Part shown: piece by piece, positions 8,480-16,943 of the stretch
Position numbering within the stretch: the first letter of the stretch is position 1
How the letters are laid out: every line of letters starts with the position of its first letter
Origin: Alistipes sp.
Lineage (GTDB): Bacteria > Bacteroidota > Bacteroidia > Bacteroidales > Rikenellaceae
NCBI RefSeq assembly: GCF_020026455.1
Contig: NZ_JAHHQJ010000008.1
Location: forward strand, 1 to 64,000
Direction: 5' to 3'
Length of the DNA: 64,000 nucleotides
Notes under the pieces: model-generated
Seen by the model: the letters and a program-made list of their open reading frames with translations, nothing else
Databases searched by the model: none
What the model was told of the DNA's origin: nothing
Position numbers and translations under genes: made by a program

Positions 8480-9796
8480 ATGAACAAAAACAAACAGACC
8501 AACCCCTGGGCATGGATCCCCACCCTCTACTTTGCCCAGGGTATTCCCTATTTTGCCGTCAACACCATCTCGGTGCTGATGTTTAAGAAGCTGGGGATGT
8601 CGAACACCGACATCGCCCTCTACACCGGCTGGCTGTACCTGCCGTGGGTCATCAAACCCTTCTGGAGCCCCTTCATCGACATCATCCGCACCAAACGCTG
8701 GTGGACGGTCCTCATGCAGACGATCATGGCCGTGGGACTCGCCATGGTGGCCTTCACCCTCCCCGCGCCCGGCGATGCGGAGATCGCCTCCGGAGCAGTC
8801 CAGGTGTCGGTCTTCACGGCCTGTCTGGCCGTCTTCTGGATCATCGGCTTCGCCTCGGCCACCCACGACATCGCCTCCGACGGCTACTACATGGTAGCCC
8901 TCAACAGCAACCAGCAGAGCCTTTTCGTGGGCATTCGCAGCACGGCCTACCGCCTGGCCTCCATCTTCGGACAGGGCGCCCTGGTGGTGCTGGCCGGCTG
9001 GCTGGAGAGCTCCACGGGCAACATACCCATGGCCTGGCGCTATACCTTCTACGCCATCTCGGCCCTGTTCGGAGCGCTGACCCTCTACCACATCTACATC
9101 CTGCCGCGCCCCGCCACCGACCACTCGGTGACCGAGGGCAAGAGCCATGTCAACATCCTGCAGGAGTTTTTCGGCACGTTCGGGTCCTTCTTCCGCAAGC
9201 CGCAAGTCCTGGTGGCCGTACTCTTCATCCTGCTGTTCCGCCTGCCCGAGGCCCAGCTCGTGAAGATGATTCAGCCCTTTCTGGTTGACCCCAAAGAGTT
9301 GGGTGGACTGGGACTCTCGACAGCCGAACTGGGTCTGGTCTACGGCACCATCGGGGTGGCGGGATTGACCATCGGCGGTATTCTGGGCGGAATCTGCGCC
9401 TCGCGCGGCGGTCTGAAAAAATGGCTGTGGCCCATGTCCCTGAGCATCTCGCTCACCTGTTTCACGTTCTGTTACCTGGCCATCTTCCAGCCCGAGAGCA
9501 TCTACACTATCAGCACCTGCGTCTTCATCGAGCAGTTCGGCTACGGATTCGGCTTCACGGCCTTCATGCTCTACATGATGTACTTCGCCGAGGGCGAGCA
9601 CAAGACCTCGCATTATGCCATCTGCACCGCCTTCATGGCTCTGGGCATGATGGTCCCGGGCATGGCGGCAGGTTGGATCCAGGAGCAGTTGGGCTATGTC
9701 AACTTCTTCTGGTGGGTCTTCGCCTGCAACATTGCCACATGGATTGTCACCGCAATGGTGAAGATCGACCCCTCCTACGGAAAAAAAGCCGCCTGA
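8480..9796 (+). CDS. MFS transporter, AmpG/MurT-like muropeptide or MurNAc permease
   Basis: Of 438 aa with about 12 hydrophobic segments. AmpG-family features include WIPTLYFAQGIPYF at the N terminus, LYTGWLYLPWVIKPFWSP and FASATHDIASDGYY. AmpG carries anhydro-muropeptides into Gram-negative cells; in Tannerella forsythia the related MurT carries MurNAc and is encoded beside murK and murQ. The same neighbours here (kinase at 15231, etherase at 16104) point to MurNAc or small muropeptide import. The start at 8480 is chosen over the upstream open frame because it gives a normal MFS N terminus and clears the SpoIID gene. Confidence 0.85.
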   Translation: MNKNKQTNPWAWIPTLYFAQGIPYFAVNTISVLMFKKLGMSNTDIALYTGWLYLPWVIKPFWSPFIDIIRTKRWWTVLMQTIMAVGLAMVAFTLPAPGDAEIASGAVQVSVFTACLAVFWIIGFASATHDIASDGYYMVALNSNQQSLFVGIRSTAYRLASIFGQGALVVLAGWLESSTGNIPMAWRYTFYAISALFGALTLYHIYILPRPATDHSVTEGKSHVNILQEFFGTFGSFFRKPQVLVAVLFILLFRLPEAQLVKMIQPFLVDPKELGGLGLSTAELGLVYGTIGVAGLTIGGILGGICASRGGLKKWLWPMSLSISLTCFTFCYLAIFQPESIYTISTCVFIEQFGYGFGFTAFMLYMMYFAEGEHKTSHYAICTAFMALGMMVPGMAAGWIQEQLGYVNFFWWVFACNIATWIVTAMVKIDPSYGKKAA

Positions 9797-9816
9797 ACCC
9801 AAAAAACAACACGACC

Positions 9817-11058
9817 ATGAAGATGAAAAAGCTGTTTCTGCCCCTTCTGGCAACCACGATCGCCCTCTCCACCCAGGCCCAAATCACCGTCAAGACCGGT
9901 ATTGAGGTGCTCAAGGAGCAGGGGTTCAAATGCCTTGAGGGCAAACGCGTGGGGCTGATCACCAACCCCACGGGAGTAGACAATTCGCTCAAATCGACCA
10001 TCGACATCCTCCACGAAGCCAAAAATGTGAACCTCGTGGCACTCTTCGGCCCCGAACACGGCGTGCGTGGAGACGTCCACGCCGGCGACCATGTCACCGA
10101 CATCCGCGACGCCTCGACACAACTCCCCGTGCGATCGCTCTACGGCAAGACCCGCAAAGCCACCCCCGAGATGCTGGAGGACATCGACGTGCTGGTCTAC
10201 GACATTCAGGACATCGGCTGCCGTTCGTTCACCTACATCAGTACCATGGGTCTGGCCATGGAGGCCGCCGCCGAGAATGACAAGGAATTCATCGTCCTCG
10301 ACCGTCCCAACCCCGTCGACGGGCTCAAAATCGAGGGCAACCTCACCGAAGAGGACTGCACCTCGTTCATCAGCCAGTTCAAAATCCCCTACCTCTACGG
10401 ACTCACGTGCGGCGAACTGGCCCGGCTGCTCAACGAGGAGGGCATGTTGAAGAACAAGGTCAAATGCCGGCTCCATGTGGTGAAGATGGAGGGCTGGAGA
10501 CGCGAAATGAACTACTCCGACACGGGTTTGCAGTGGATCCCCTCGTCGCCCCACATCCCCCATGCCCATTCGGTCTATTTCTACCCCATGAGTGGCATCG
10601 TGGGCGAACTGATGTACATGAACATCGGCGTGGGCTACACCATTCCCTTCCAGATGTTCGCCGCACCGTGGATCAAGGCTGCCGAATTTGCCGGGGCGAT
10701 GAATGCGCTGGACCTCGAGGGGGTGGTCTTCCGCCCCATCTACGCCAAGCCGTTCTACAGCATCGGCAAGGGCGAACTGCTGCAGGGCGTGCAGGTCCAC
10801 CTGCTTGACTACCGCAAGGCCTCCATCACCGAGATCCAGTTTCTCGTCATGCAGGAGATCGCGCGCCTCTACCCCGAGCATACCGTGCTGGCGCACGCCG
10901 ACAAGGAGCGTTTCCGCTCGTTCGACCTCGCCTGCGGTTCGAAGCAGATCCGCGAACGCTTCTCGCGCCGCAACCGCTGGGAGGATGTGAAGGATTACTG
11001 GAACAAAGATGTCGCAGATTTCCGCCATCTATCCGAAAAGTATTACCTTTACCACTGA
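9817..11058 (+). CDS. Exo-beta-N-acetylmuramidase, NamZ family (DUF1343), copy 2
   Basis: Of 413 aa. A signal peptide covers residues 1-22 (ending TQAQ). FGPEHGVRGDVHAGD places the conserved Glu/His at residues 80-81, and DRPNPVDG and SSPHIPHAHSVYFYPMSG are typical family blocks. It is clearly divergent from the copy at 212, so this is not a recent duplication. It begins 21 bases after the transporter gene, suggesting paired release and uptake of MurNAc. The ATG at 9817 begins MKMKKLF; a second ATG two codons later is also possible. Confidence 0.88.
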   Translation: MKMKKLFLPLLATTIALSTQAQITVKTGIEVLKEQGFKCLEGKRVGLITNPTGVDNSLKSTIDILHEAKNVNLVALFGPEHGVRGDVHAGDHVTDIRDASTQLPVRSLYGKTRKATPEMLEDIDVLVYDIQDIGCRSFTYISTMGLAMEAAAENDKEFIVLDRPNPVDGLKIEGNLTEEDCTSFISQFKIPYLYGLTCGELARLLNEEGMLKNKVKCRLHVVKMEGWRREMNYSDTGLQWIPSSPHIPHAHSVYFYPMSGIVGELMYMNIGVGYTIPFQMFAAPWIKAAEFAGAMNALDLEGVVFRPIYAKPFYSIGKGELLQGVQVHLLDYRKASITEIQFLVMQEIARLYPEHTVLAHADKERFRSFDLACGSKQIRERFSRRNRWEDVKDYWNKDVADFRHLSEKYYLYH

Positions 11059-11114
11059 TCCTCAAAAGAGAGCAACCACTCGACACCTGTTTCGATACGT
11101 TTAATCAGGGAAAA

Positions 11115-13997
11115 ATGGCACCATCCAGCTACCGGGATTTCCTCCACGAAATAAGACAATTCATTCCTTCGGAAAGAATCTACACCGACGAATTACGCCG
11201 CCTGGCGTGGGGCACCGATGCCGGATTCTACCGGCTCATACCCCAAATCATCGTCCGCTCGGACAACGAGCAGGAGGTCGCCCGCCTGCTGCAGCTCGCC
11301 TCGGCACTCCGCCTGCCCGTCACCTTCCGTGCCGCCGGGACCAGCCTCTCGGGGCAGTCCATCAGCGACTCGATACTCATCGTCGCCGGCAAACACTGGG
11401 AGCGTTACTCCGTCAGCGAAGACCACAGCCGAATCACCCTCCAGCCGGGACTTGTCGGCCAGCGCGTGAACGAGATCCTCGCCCCCTACGGACGCAAGTT
11501 CGCCCCCGATCCGGCCTCCATACGCAGCGCCATGGTCGGCGGCATCGTGATGAACAACGCCTCGGGCATGAACTGCGGCACCCACGCCAACAGCGACCGC
11601 ATGCTGCTCTCGGCACGCATCGTCCTTGCGGACGGCACCCTCGTCGACACGGGAGACGAAGCCTCGCGCGAGGCCTTCCGCCGGTCGCACCCCCGATTTT
11701 TGGAGCAGCTCATCTCCCTGCGCGACTCCCTGCGCGCCAATGACACACTCATGGCGCGCATCGCCAGGAAATACGCCATCAAGAATGTCACGGGACTCAA
11801 CATCCTGCCCTTCGTGCGGTTCGACGACCCGTTCGACATCATGGCCCACCTGATGGTGGGCAGCGAGGGGACACTGGCCTTCCTTTCGGAGGTGACCATG
11901 AAGACCGAATACGACTACCCCTTCAAGGCCAGCGCCATGCTCTACTTCCGCACCATCGGCGAGGCCTGCGAGGCGGTGGTAAGGATGAAGCCCCTCGATG
12001 TGAAGAGCGCCGAGCTGCTCGACTACAAGTCGCTGAGTTCGGTCGGCGACCCCAACTACCTCACCTTCCTCTCGGAGGCGGGCGAGGAGCAGGCCCGCGG
12101 ACTGACCGCCGTGCTGACCGAGGTCAAGGCCCGCACCCACGAGGAGCTGTCGGCCGACATCGAACGCGTGAGCCGTGCCCTCGAAGCGTTCGACACCTAC
12201 CGCCCGGTACGCTTCACCGACCGCCCCGAGGAGTACTCCGAATTCTGGACGATCCGTTCGGGCATCTTCCCCTCGGTGGGCGGCACACGCAAGGCGGGCA
12301 CGACGTGTCTGATCGAGGACGTGGCCTTTCAGATCGACGACCTGCCCCAGGCCACCGCCGACCTGCAGGAGCTCATTCGCCGTCACGGCTATGACGATGC
12401 CTGCATCTACGGCCATGCCCTCGAGGGCAACTACCATTTCATCATCAACCAGGCGTTCGACTCCCAGGCCGAGGTTTCGCGCTACGAACGGCTCATGGAG
12501 GATGTCAAACGCCTCGTCGTGGACAAATACGACGGCTCGCTGAAGGCCGAACACGGCACGGGGCGCAACATGGCTCCCTACGTGCGCTACGAATGGGGCG
12601 AAGAGGCCTACTCGGTGATGAAGGCCGTCAAGGAGCTGTTCGACCCCCACGGTCTGCTCAATCCGGGGGTTATCTTCAACGACGACCCCAAGTGTCACCT
12701 CCGGAACTTCAAGCCCCTGCCCCGGCTCTCGATCGGCGGCAAAGAGGGGGCGGAGGTGTGCGAAAAGACCGACCGCTGTATCGAATGCGGATTCTGCGAG
12801 GTGAACTGCCTGACCTGCGGATTCAGCATCTCGTCGCGCCAGCGCATCGTCATCAACCGCGAGTTGTCGCGTCTGCAGCAGACGGGCGAAGACCCCCAGC
12901 GCCTCGCCCTCCTGCGCCGGCAATACAAATATTGGGGCAATGAGACCTGCGCAGGCGACGGTCTGTGCTCCATGTCGTGCCCCATGGGCATCAACGTGGG
13001 CGACCTCACCCACATCATCCGCCGGGAGCAGCACCCACAGGGCAGTTTCGGCCACCGCATCGGCGACTTTGCCGCCCGGCACTTCGCAGGCATGAAGAGC
13101 GGTCTGCGCCCCGTACTGCATCTGGCAGCCGCCGGGCATGCGCTGCTCGGCACCACGGCCATGAGCAGGGTGTGCGGCGCCCTCCACTCCGTCCTCGGCC
13201 TCCCGCTCTGGACTCCGGCCATGCCCCACGCCTTCAAGATCACGGACAAGGCGCGCCGTCAGGTCAACGCAGGCCTGCAATACCATGACAAGGTGGTCTA
13301 CTTTCCCAGCTGCATCAATCAGACGATGGGTCCGGCACACAAGGCCCCCTCGTCCCGGCCGCTGGTCGACAGCATGACTTCCCTGCTCCACAAGGCCGGC
13401 TACAACGTCATCTATCCGCCCCACATGGATCGGCTCTGCTGCGGCACGATATGGGAGAGCAAAGGCATGATCGACATTGCCGACCGCAAGACCGCGGAAC
13501 TCGAAGAGGCGCTGTGGGAGGCGAGCGAACACGGCCGCTACCCCGTCCTCTGCGACCAAAGCCCCTGTCTGCACCGCATGCGCGGGAAAATCACGCGCAT
13601 GAAGCTCTACGAACCGGCCGAATTCATCTGGCTGTTCCTGCGCAAGCGGCTCGACTTCCACCCCGTCGACCGTCCCGTGGCCGTACACATCACCTGCTCG
13701 ATGCGCAAGATGGGCCTGGAAAAGGTCATCACCGACCTCGCCTCGCTGTGTTCGACCCGTGTGGTCGTCCCCGAGGGGGTGGGCTGCTGCGGATTTGCCG
13801 GCGACCGGGGATTCACCCACCCCGAGGTGAACGCCTACGCCCTGCGCAAACTCAGGCCCCAACTTCGGGAGGCCCACGTCACCTCCGGTTACAGCAACAG
13901 CCGCACCTGCGAAATAGGCCTCACCGCCAACTCCGGCGTACCCTACCAGTCGATCGTCTATCTGGCAGACGAGTGCACCACCGCCAAACGTCACTGA
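11115..13997 (+). CDS. FAD-binding and Fe-S oxidoreductase, D-lactate/2-hydroxyacid dehydrogenase type (GlcD-GlcF fusion)
   Basis: Of 960 aa. Residues about 40-230 form the FAD-binding PCMH domain (FRAAGTSLSGQS, GRKFAPDPAS, GGIVMNNASGMNCG). The FAD-oxidase C-terminal domain runs to about 530 and holds GHALEGNYHF and KAEHGTGRNMAPY. Next comes a two-cluster ferredoxin segment (DRCIECGFCEVNCLTCG; CAGDGLCSMSCP) and finally two CCG domains (RLCCGTIW; GCCGFAGDRGF). This architecture is that of YdiJ-like and D-lactate dehydrogenases, which feed electrons to the respiratory chain. MurQ, encoded downstream, releases D-lactate from MurNAc-6-P, so oxidation of that D-lactate is the most economical role. 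Alternatives are D-2-hydroxyglutarate or glycolate. Confidence 0.85.
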   Translation: MAPSSYRDFLHEIRQFIPSERIYTDELRRLAWGTDAGFYRLIPQIIVRSDNEQEVARLLQLASALRLPVTFRAAGTSLSGQSISDSILIVAGKHWERYSVSEDHSRITLQPGLVGQRVNEILAPYGRKFAPDPASIRSAMVGGIVMNNASGMNCGTHANSDRMLLSARIVLADGTLVDTGDEASREAFRRSHPRFLEQLISLRDSLRANDTLMARIARKYAIKNVTGLNILPFVRFDDPFDIMAHLMVGSEGTLAFLSEVTMKTEYDYPFKASAMLYFRTIGEACEAVVRMKPLDVKSAELLDYKSLSSVGDPNYLTFLSEAGEEQARGLTAVLTEVKARTHEELSADIERVSRALEAFDTYRPVRFTDRPEEYSEFWTIRSGIFPSVGGTRKAGTTCLIEDVAFQIDDLPQATADLQELIRRHGYDDACIYGHALEGNYHFIINQAFDSQAEVSRYERLMEDVKRLVVDKYDGSLKAEHGTGRNMAPYVRYEWGEEAYSVMKAVKELFDPHGLLNPGVIFNDDPKCHLRNFKPLPRLSIGGKEGAEVCEKTDRCIECGFCEVNCLTCGFSISSRQRIVINRELSRLQQTGEDPQRLALLRRQYKYWGNETCAGDGLCSMSCPMGINVGDLTHIIRREQHPQGSFGHRIGDFAARHFAGMKSGLRPVLHLAAAGHALLGTTAMSRVCGALHSVLGLPLWTPAMPHAFKITDKARRQVNAGLQYHDKVVYFPSCINQTMGPAHKAPSSRPLVDSMTSLLHKAGYNVIYPPHMDRLCCGTIWESKGMIDIADRKTAELEEALWEASEHGRYPVLCDQSPCLHRMRGKITRMKLYEPAEFIWLFLRKRLDFHPVDRPVAVHITCSMRKMGLEKVITDLASLCSTRVVVPEGVGCCGFAGDRGFTHPEVNAYALRKLRPQLREAHVTSGYSNSRTCEIGLTANSGVPYQSIVYLADECTTAKRH

Positions 13998-14019
13998 ACA
14001 ACAACCTTTTCAGACCGCT

Positions 14020-15201
14020 ATGTCCAACCATCGAATTCTGGCTCTCGATATCCTGCGCGGCATCACCATTGCCGGCATGATTTTGGTCAACAACCCCGGC
14101 TCATGGGCGCACATCTACGCCCCGCTGAGCCACGCCCCCTGGAACGGGCTCACACCCACCGATCTGGTCTTCCCGTTCTTCATGTTCATCATGGGGATCT
14201 CGACCTACATCTCGCTGCGCAAGCTACACTTTGCCCTCACCCGCGACTCGGTCGTCAAGGTGCTCAAACGCTCCCTCTTCATCTTCCTCACGGGCATGGC
14301 CATCGGCTGGTTCTCGCGCTTCTGCTTCTACTGGCACGCGGCTCCCGAGGGGCTGTCGTTCTTCGAGAAGCTGCGGGAAGCGTCGTGGACCTTCGACCGC
14401 ATCCGCATCCTGGGGGTCATGCAGCGCCTCGCCATCTGCTACTGTGTGGCCTCGTTCGTGGCCATGACCCTCAAGTTCCGTCAGATTGTGGGCCTCATCG
14501 TCCTGCTGCTGGTCGGTTACAGCGTCTTGCTGCTCACGGGCAACGGCTATGCCTACAGCGAGGAGAACATCCTCTCGATCGTCGACCGCGCCATCCTCAC
14601 CCCGACCCACATGTACCGGGACAACGGCATCGATCCCGAAGGCCTGCTCAGCACACTGCCCTCCATCGCCCACGTACTGATCGGATTCTGTGTGGGCGGC
14701 GTGATGCTCGGCGACACGTCGCCGGCGAAGGGGACTGACCGCGCACGCGTACTCGACTCCCACATCATCAAACTCTTCCTCATCGGCACCGTCCTCACCT
14801 TCGCGGGCTTCCTGCTCGCCTACGGACTGCCCATCAACAAGAAGATTTGGTCGCCCACCTTCGTCCTGACCTCCTGCGGACTGGCTTCGAGCCTTCTGGC
14901 ACTCCTGATATGGATCATCGACGTGAAGGGGTACAGACGCTGGAGCCGCTTCTTCGAGGCCTTCGGCGTCAACCCGCTCTACCTCTATGTCCAGGGCGGC
15001 GTATTGGCCATCCTCTTCGGCGCCATCCGCATTCCGTGGGACGGGGCTTCGGTGAACATCATCACCCTCATCTACGGCAAGACCCTGCTCCGGATACTGC
15101 CCCCCACGGCGGCATCGTGCGCCTATGCCCTGCTGTTCGTGGGCCTCAACTGGTGCGTCGCCTACCAGCTCTACAAACGCAGGATTTACATCAAATTCTA
15201 A
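14020..15201 (+). CDS. NagX/HGSNAT-like multi-pass membrane protein (DUF5009-type acyltransferase)
   Basis: Of 393 aa with roughly ten hydrophobic segments. The N-terminal block LDILRGITIAGMILVNNPG and the following TDLVFPFFMFIMGIS are typical of the YeiB / heparan-alpha-glucosaminide N-acetyltransferase-like family (NagX in xanthomonads). Members are linked to GlcNAc use and may N-acetylate glucosamine across the membrane. It lies 22 bases after the dehydrogenase and 29 before the kinase. A role in re-acetylating or handling amino sugars from peptidoglycan fits, but catalytic residues cannot be assigned from sequence alone. Confidence 0.75.
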   Translation: MSNHRILALDILRGITIAGMILVNNPGSWAHIYAPLSHAPWNGLTPTDLVFPFFMFIMGISTYISLRKLHFALTRDSVVKVLKRSLFIFLTGMAIGWFSRFCFYWHAAPEGLSFFEKLREASWTFDRIRILGVMQRLAICYCVASFVAMTLKFRQIVGLIVLLLVGYSVLLLTGNGYAYSEENILSIVDRAILTPTHMYRDNGIDPEGLLSTLPSIAHVLIGFCVGGVMLGDTSPAKGTDRARVLDSHIIKLFLIGTVLTFAGFLLAYGLPINKKIWSPTFVLTSCGLASSLLALLIWIIDVKGYRRWSRFFEAFGVNPLYLYVQGGVLAILFGAIRIPWDGASVNIITLIYGKTLLRILPPTAASCAYALLFVGLNWCVAYQLYKRRIYIKF

Positions 15202-15230
15202 CCGGACAACTCACAAAAAAAACGACAGAC

Positions 15231-16067
15231 ATGATACTTATAGCCGACAGCGGCTCCACCAAGACAGACTGGTGCGTGGCCGAAAAGGGAGAAATTCTCC
15301 ACCGCATAATCACCAGGGGCATGAATCCCTTTTTCCAGACCGAAGAGGAGATGAAGCAGGAGATTTGCCACACCCTGCTGCCCCAGCTCCCCGACGGAGG
15401 TTTCGACACGGTCTATTTCTACGGCGCGGGCTGCACCCCCGAAAAGGGGGAGCAGGTCCACAAGGCCGTCTCCACGATCCCCGGCATCCGCGGCGAGATT
15501 CTCGTGGCTTCGGATATGCTGGGGGCCGCACGCGGACTCTGCGGGCACCATGCCGGCATCGCCTGCATCCTGGGCACGGGGTCCAACTCGTGCCACTTCG
15601 ACGGCGAGCGGATCACCGCCAACGTTTCCCCGCTGGGCTTCATCCTCGGCGACGAAGGCAGCGGCGCCGTGCTGGGCAAACTGCTCGTGGGCAGCCTGCT
15701 CAAGAATCAGATGACCGAGGGCCTCAAGGAGGAGTTCCTCCGCGAGTACGACCTCACGCCGGCCGAAATTATCGCCCGCGTCTACCGCCAGCCCTTCCCC
15801 AACCGCTTTCTGGCGTCGCTGTCGCCCTTCCTGGCCAGACACCTCGACGACAAGACGGTATATGCCCTGGTGCTCGAAAGTTTTGAGGCCTTCTTCCGCC
15901 GCAACATCATGCAGTACGACTACCGGAATTGCGAGGTGCACTTCATCGGTTCGGTGGCACACTACTATCGTGCACCCCTTGAGGAGGCCGCCCGGCGTAT
16001 GGGCATACGCCTCGGACGCATCGTGCAGAGCCCCATGGAGGGACTGGTAGCCTACCACAACGCATAA
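15231..16067 (+). CDS. murK: BadF/BadG-type sugar kinase, MurK-like N-acetylmuramic acid/GlcNAc kinase
   Basis: Of 278 aa, starting at the ATG at 15231. Phosphate-1 loop ADSGSTKTDW at the N terminus and GTGSNS plus GDEGSGAVLG further on are the ASKHA kinase signature of the N-acetylglucosamine kinase-like family. In Tannerella forsythia the equivalent, MurK, phosphorylates MurNAc at O6 after MurT uptake and is encoded next to murQ, exactly as here. It therefore probably supplies MurNAc-6-P to the etherase encoded 36 bases downstream; GlcNAc may be a second substrate. Confidence 0.85.
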   Translation: MILIADSGSTKTDWCVAEKGEILHRIITRGMNPFFQTEEEMKQEICHTLLPQLPDGGFDTVYFYGAGCTPEKGEQVHKAVSTIPGIRGEILVASDMLGAARGLCGHHAGIACILGTGSNSCHFDGERITANVSPLGFILGDEGSGAVLGKLLVGSLLKNQMTEGLKEEFLREYDLTPAEIIARVYRQPFPNRFLASLSPFLARHLDDKTVYALVLESFEAFFRRNIMQYDYRNCEVHFIGSVAHYYRAPLEEAARRMGIRLGRIVQSPMEGLVAYHNA

Positions 16068-16103
16068 AACCCAAACAGGAAAAAACCAAACAACAGCAAA
16101 GAT

Positions 16104-16928
16104 ATGGCATTCGTAAAAATCTCAGAACAGCCCTCATTGTACAACGACCTTGAAAAGAAATCGGTGCTGGAGATTCTCCAGGACATCAACAACGAGGACA
16201 AGAAAGTAGCGCTGGCCGTCGAGAAGGCCATTCCCCAGATTGAGAAACTCGTCACTCAAATTGTTCCGCGCATGAAGCAGGGCGGACGCATCTTCTACAT
16301 GGGTGCCGGCACCAGCGGACGGCTGGGCGTGCTCGACGCATCGGAGATTCCGCCCACGTTCGGCATGCCCAACACACTGATTATAGGGCTTATTGCCGGC
16401 GGAGACGTGGCACTCCGCAACCCGGTGGAGAATGCCGAGGACGACACCCTGAAGGGCTGGCAGGAGCTCCTCGAGCGCAACATCAACGACAAGGACACCG
16501 TCATCGGGATCGCCGCTTCGGGCACCACTCCCTATGTCATCGGTGCACTGCATGAGGCACGCGCCCACGGCATCCTCACGGGATGCATCACCAGCAACCC
16601 CTCGTCGCCCATGGCCGCGGAGACCGATGTCCCCATCGAGATGATCGTCGGTCCGGAATATGTCACCGGCAGCTCGCGCATGAAGTCGGGCACGGGCCAG
16701 AAGATGATTCTCAACATGATCACCACCTCGGTGATGATCCAGCTGGGCCGCGTCAAGGGTAACAAAATGATCAACATGCAGTTGAGCAACAAGAAACTGG
16801 TAGACCGCGGCACACGGATGCTGGTCGAGGAGCTGGGTCTGGACTACGACGCAGCCAGGGCGCTGCTGCTCATGCACGGCAGTGTGAAGAAGGCCTCCGA
16901 TGCCTACCGCGCAGGTCGCGAAGCATAG
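16104..16928 (+). CDS. murQ: N-acetylmuramic acid 6-phosphate etherase
   Basis: Of 274 aa, close to the normal family length. The SIS-fold signature FYMGAGTSGRLGVLDASE and IPPTFG, then GIAASGTTPYVIGAL and SSRMKSGTGQK, are diagnostic for MurQ. It cleaves the lactyl ether of MurNAc-6-P, giving GlcNAc-6-P and D-lactate in the cytoplasm. It follows the kinase and precedes the AmiE-like gene by 15 bases. The next steps (NagA, NagB) are not in this window. Confidence 0.96.
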   Translation: MAFVKISEQPSLYNDLEKKSVLEILQDINNEDKKVALAVEKAIPQIEKLVTQIVPRMKQGGRIFYMGAGTSGRLGVLDASEIPPTFGMPNTLIIGLIAGGDVALRNPVENAEDDTLKGWQELLERNINDKDTVIGIAASGTTPYVIGALHEARAHGILTGCITSNPSSPMAAETDVPIEMIVGPEYVTGSSRMKSGTGQKMILNMITTSVMIQLGRVKGNKMINMQLSNKKLVDRGTRMLVEELGLDYDAARALLLMHGSVKKASDAYRAGREA

Positions 16929-16943
16929 CAAAGGGTCGAAGCG

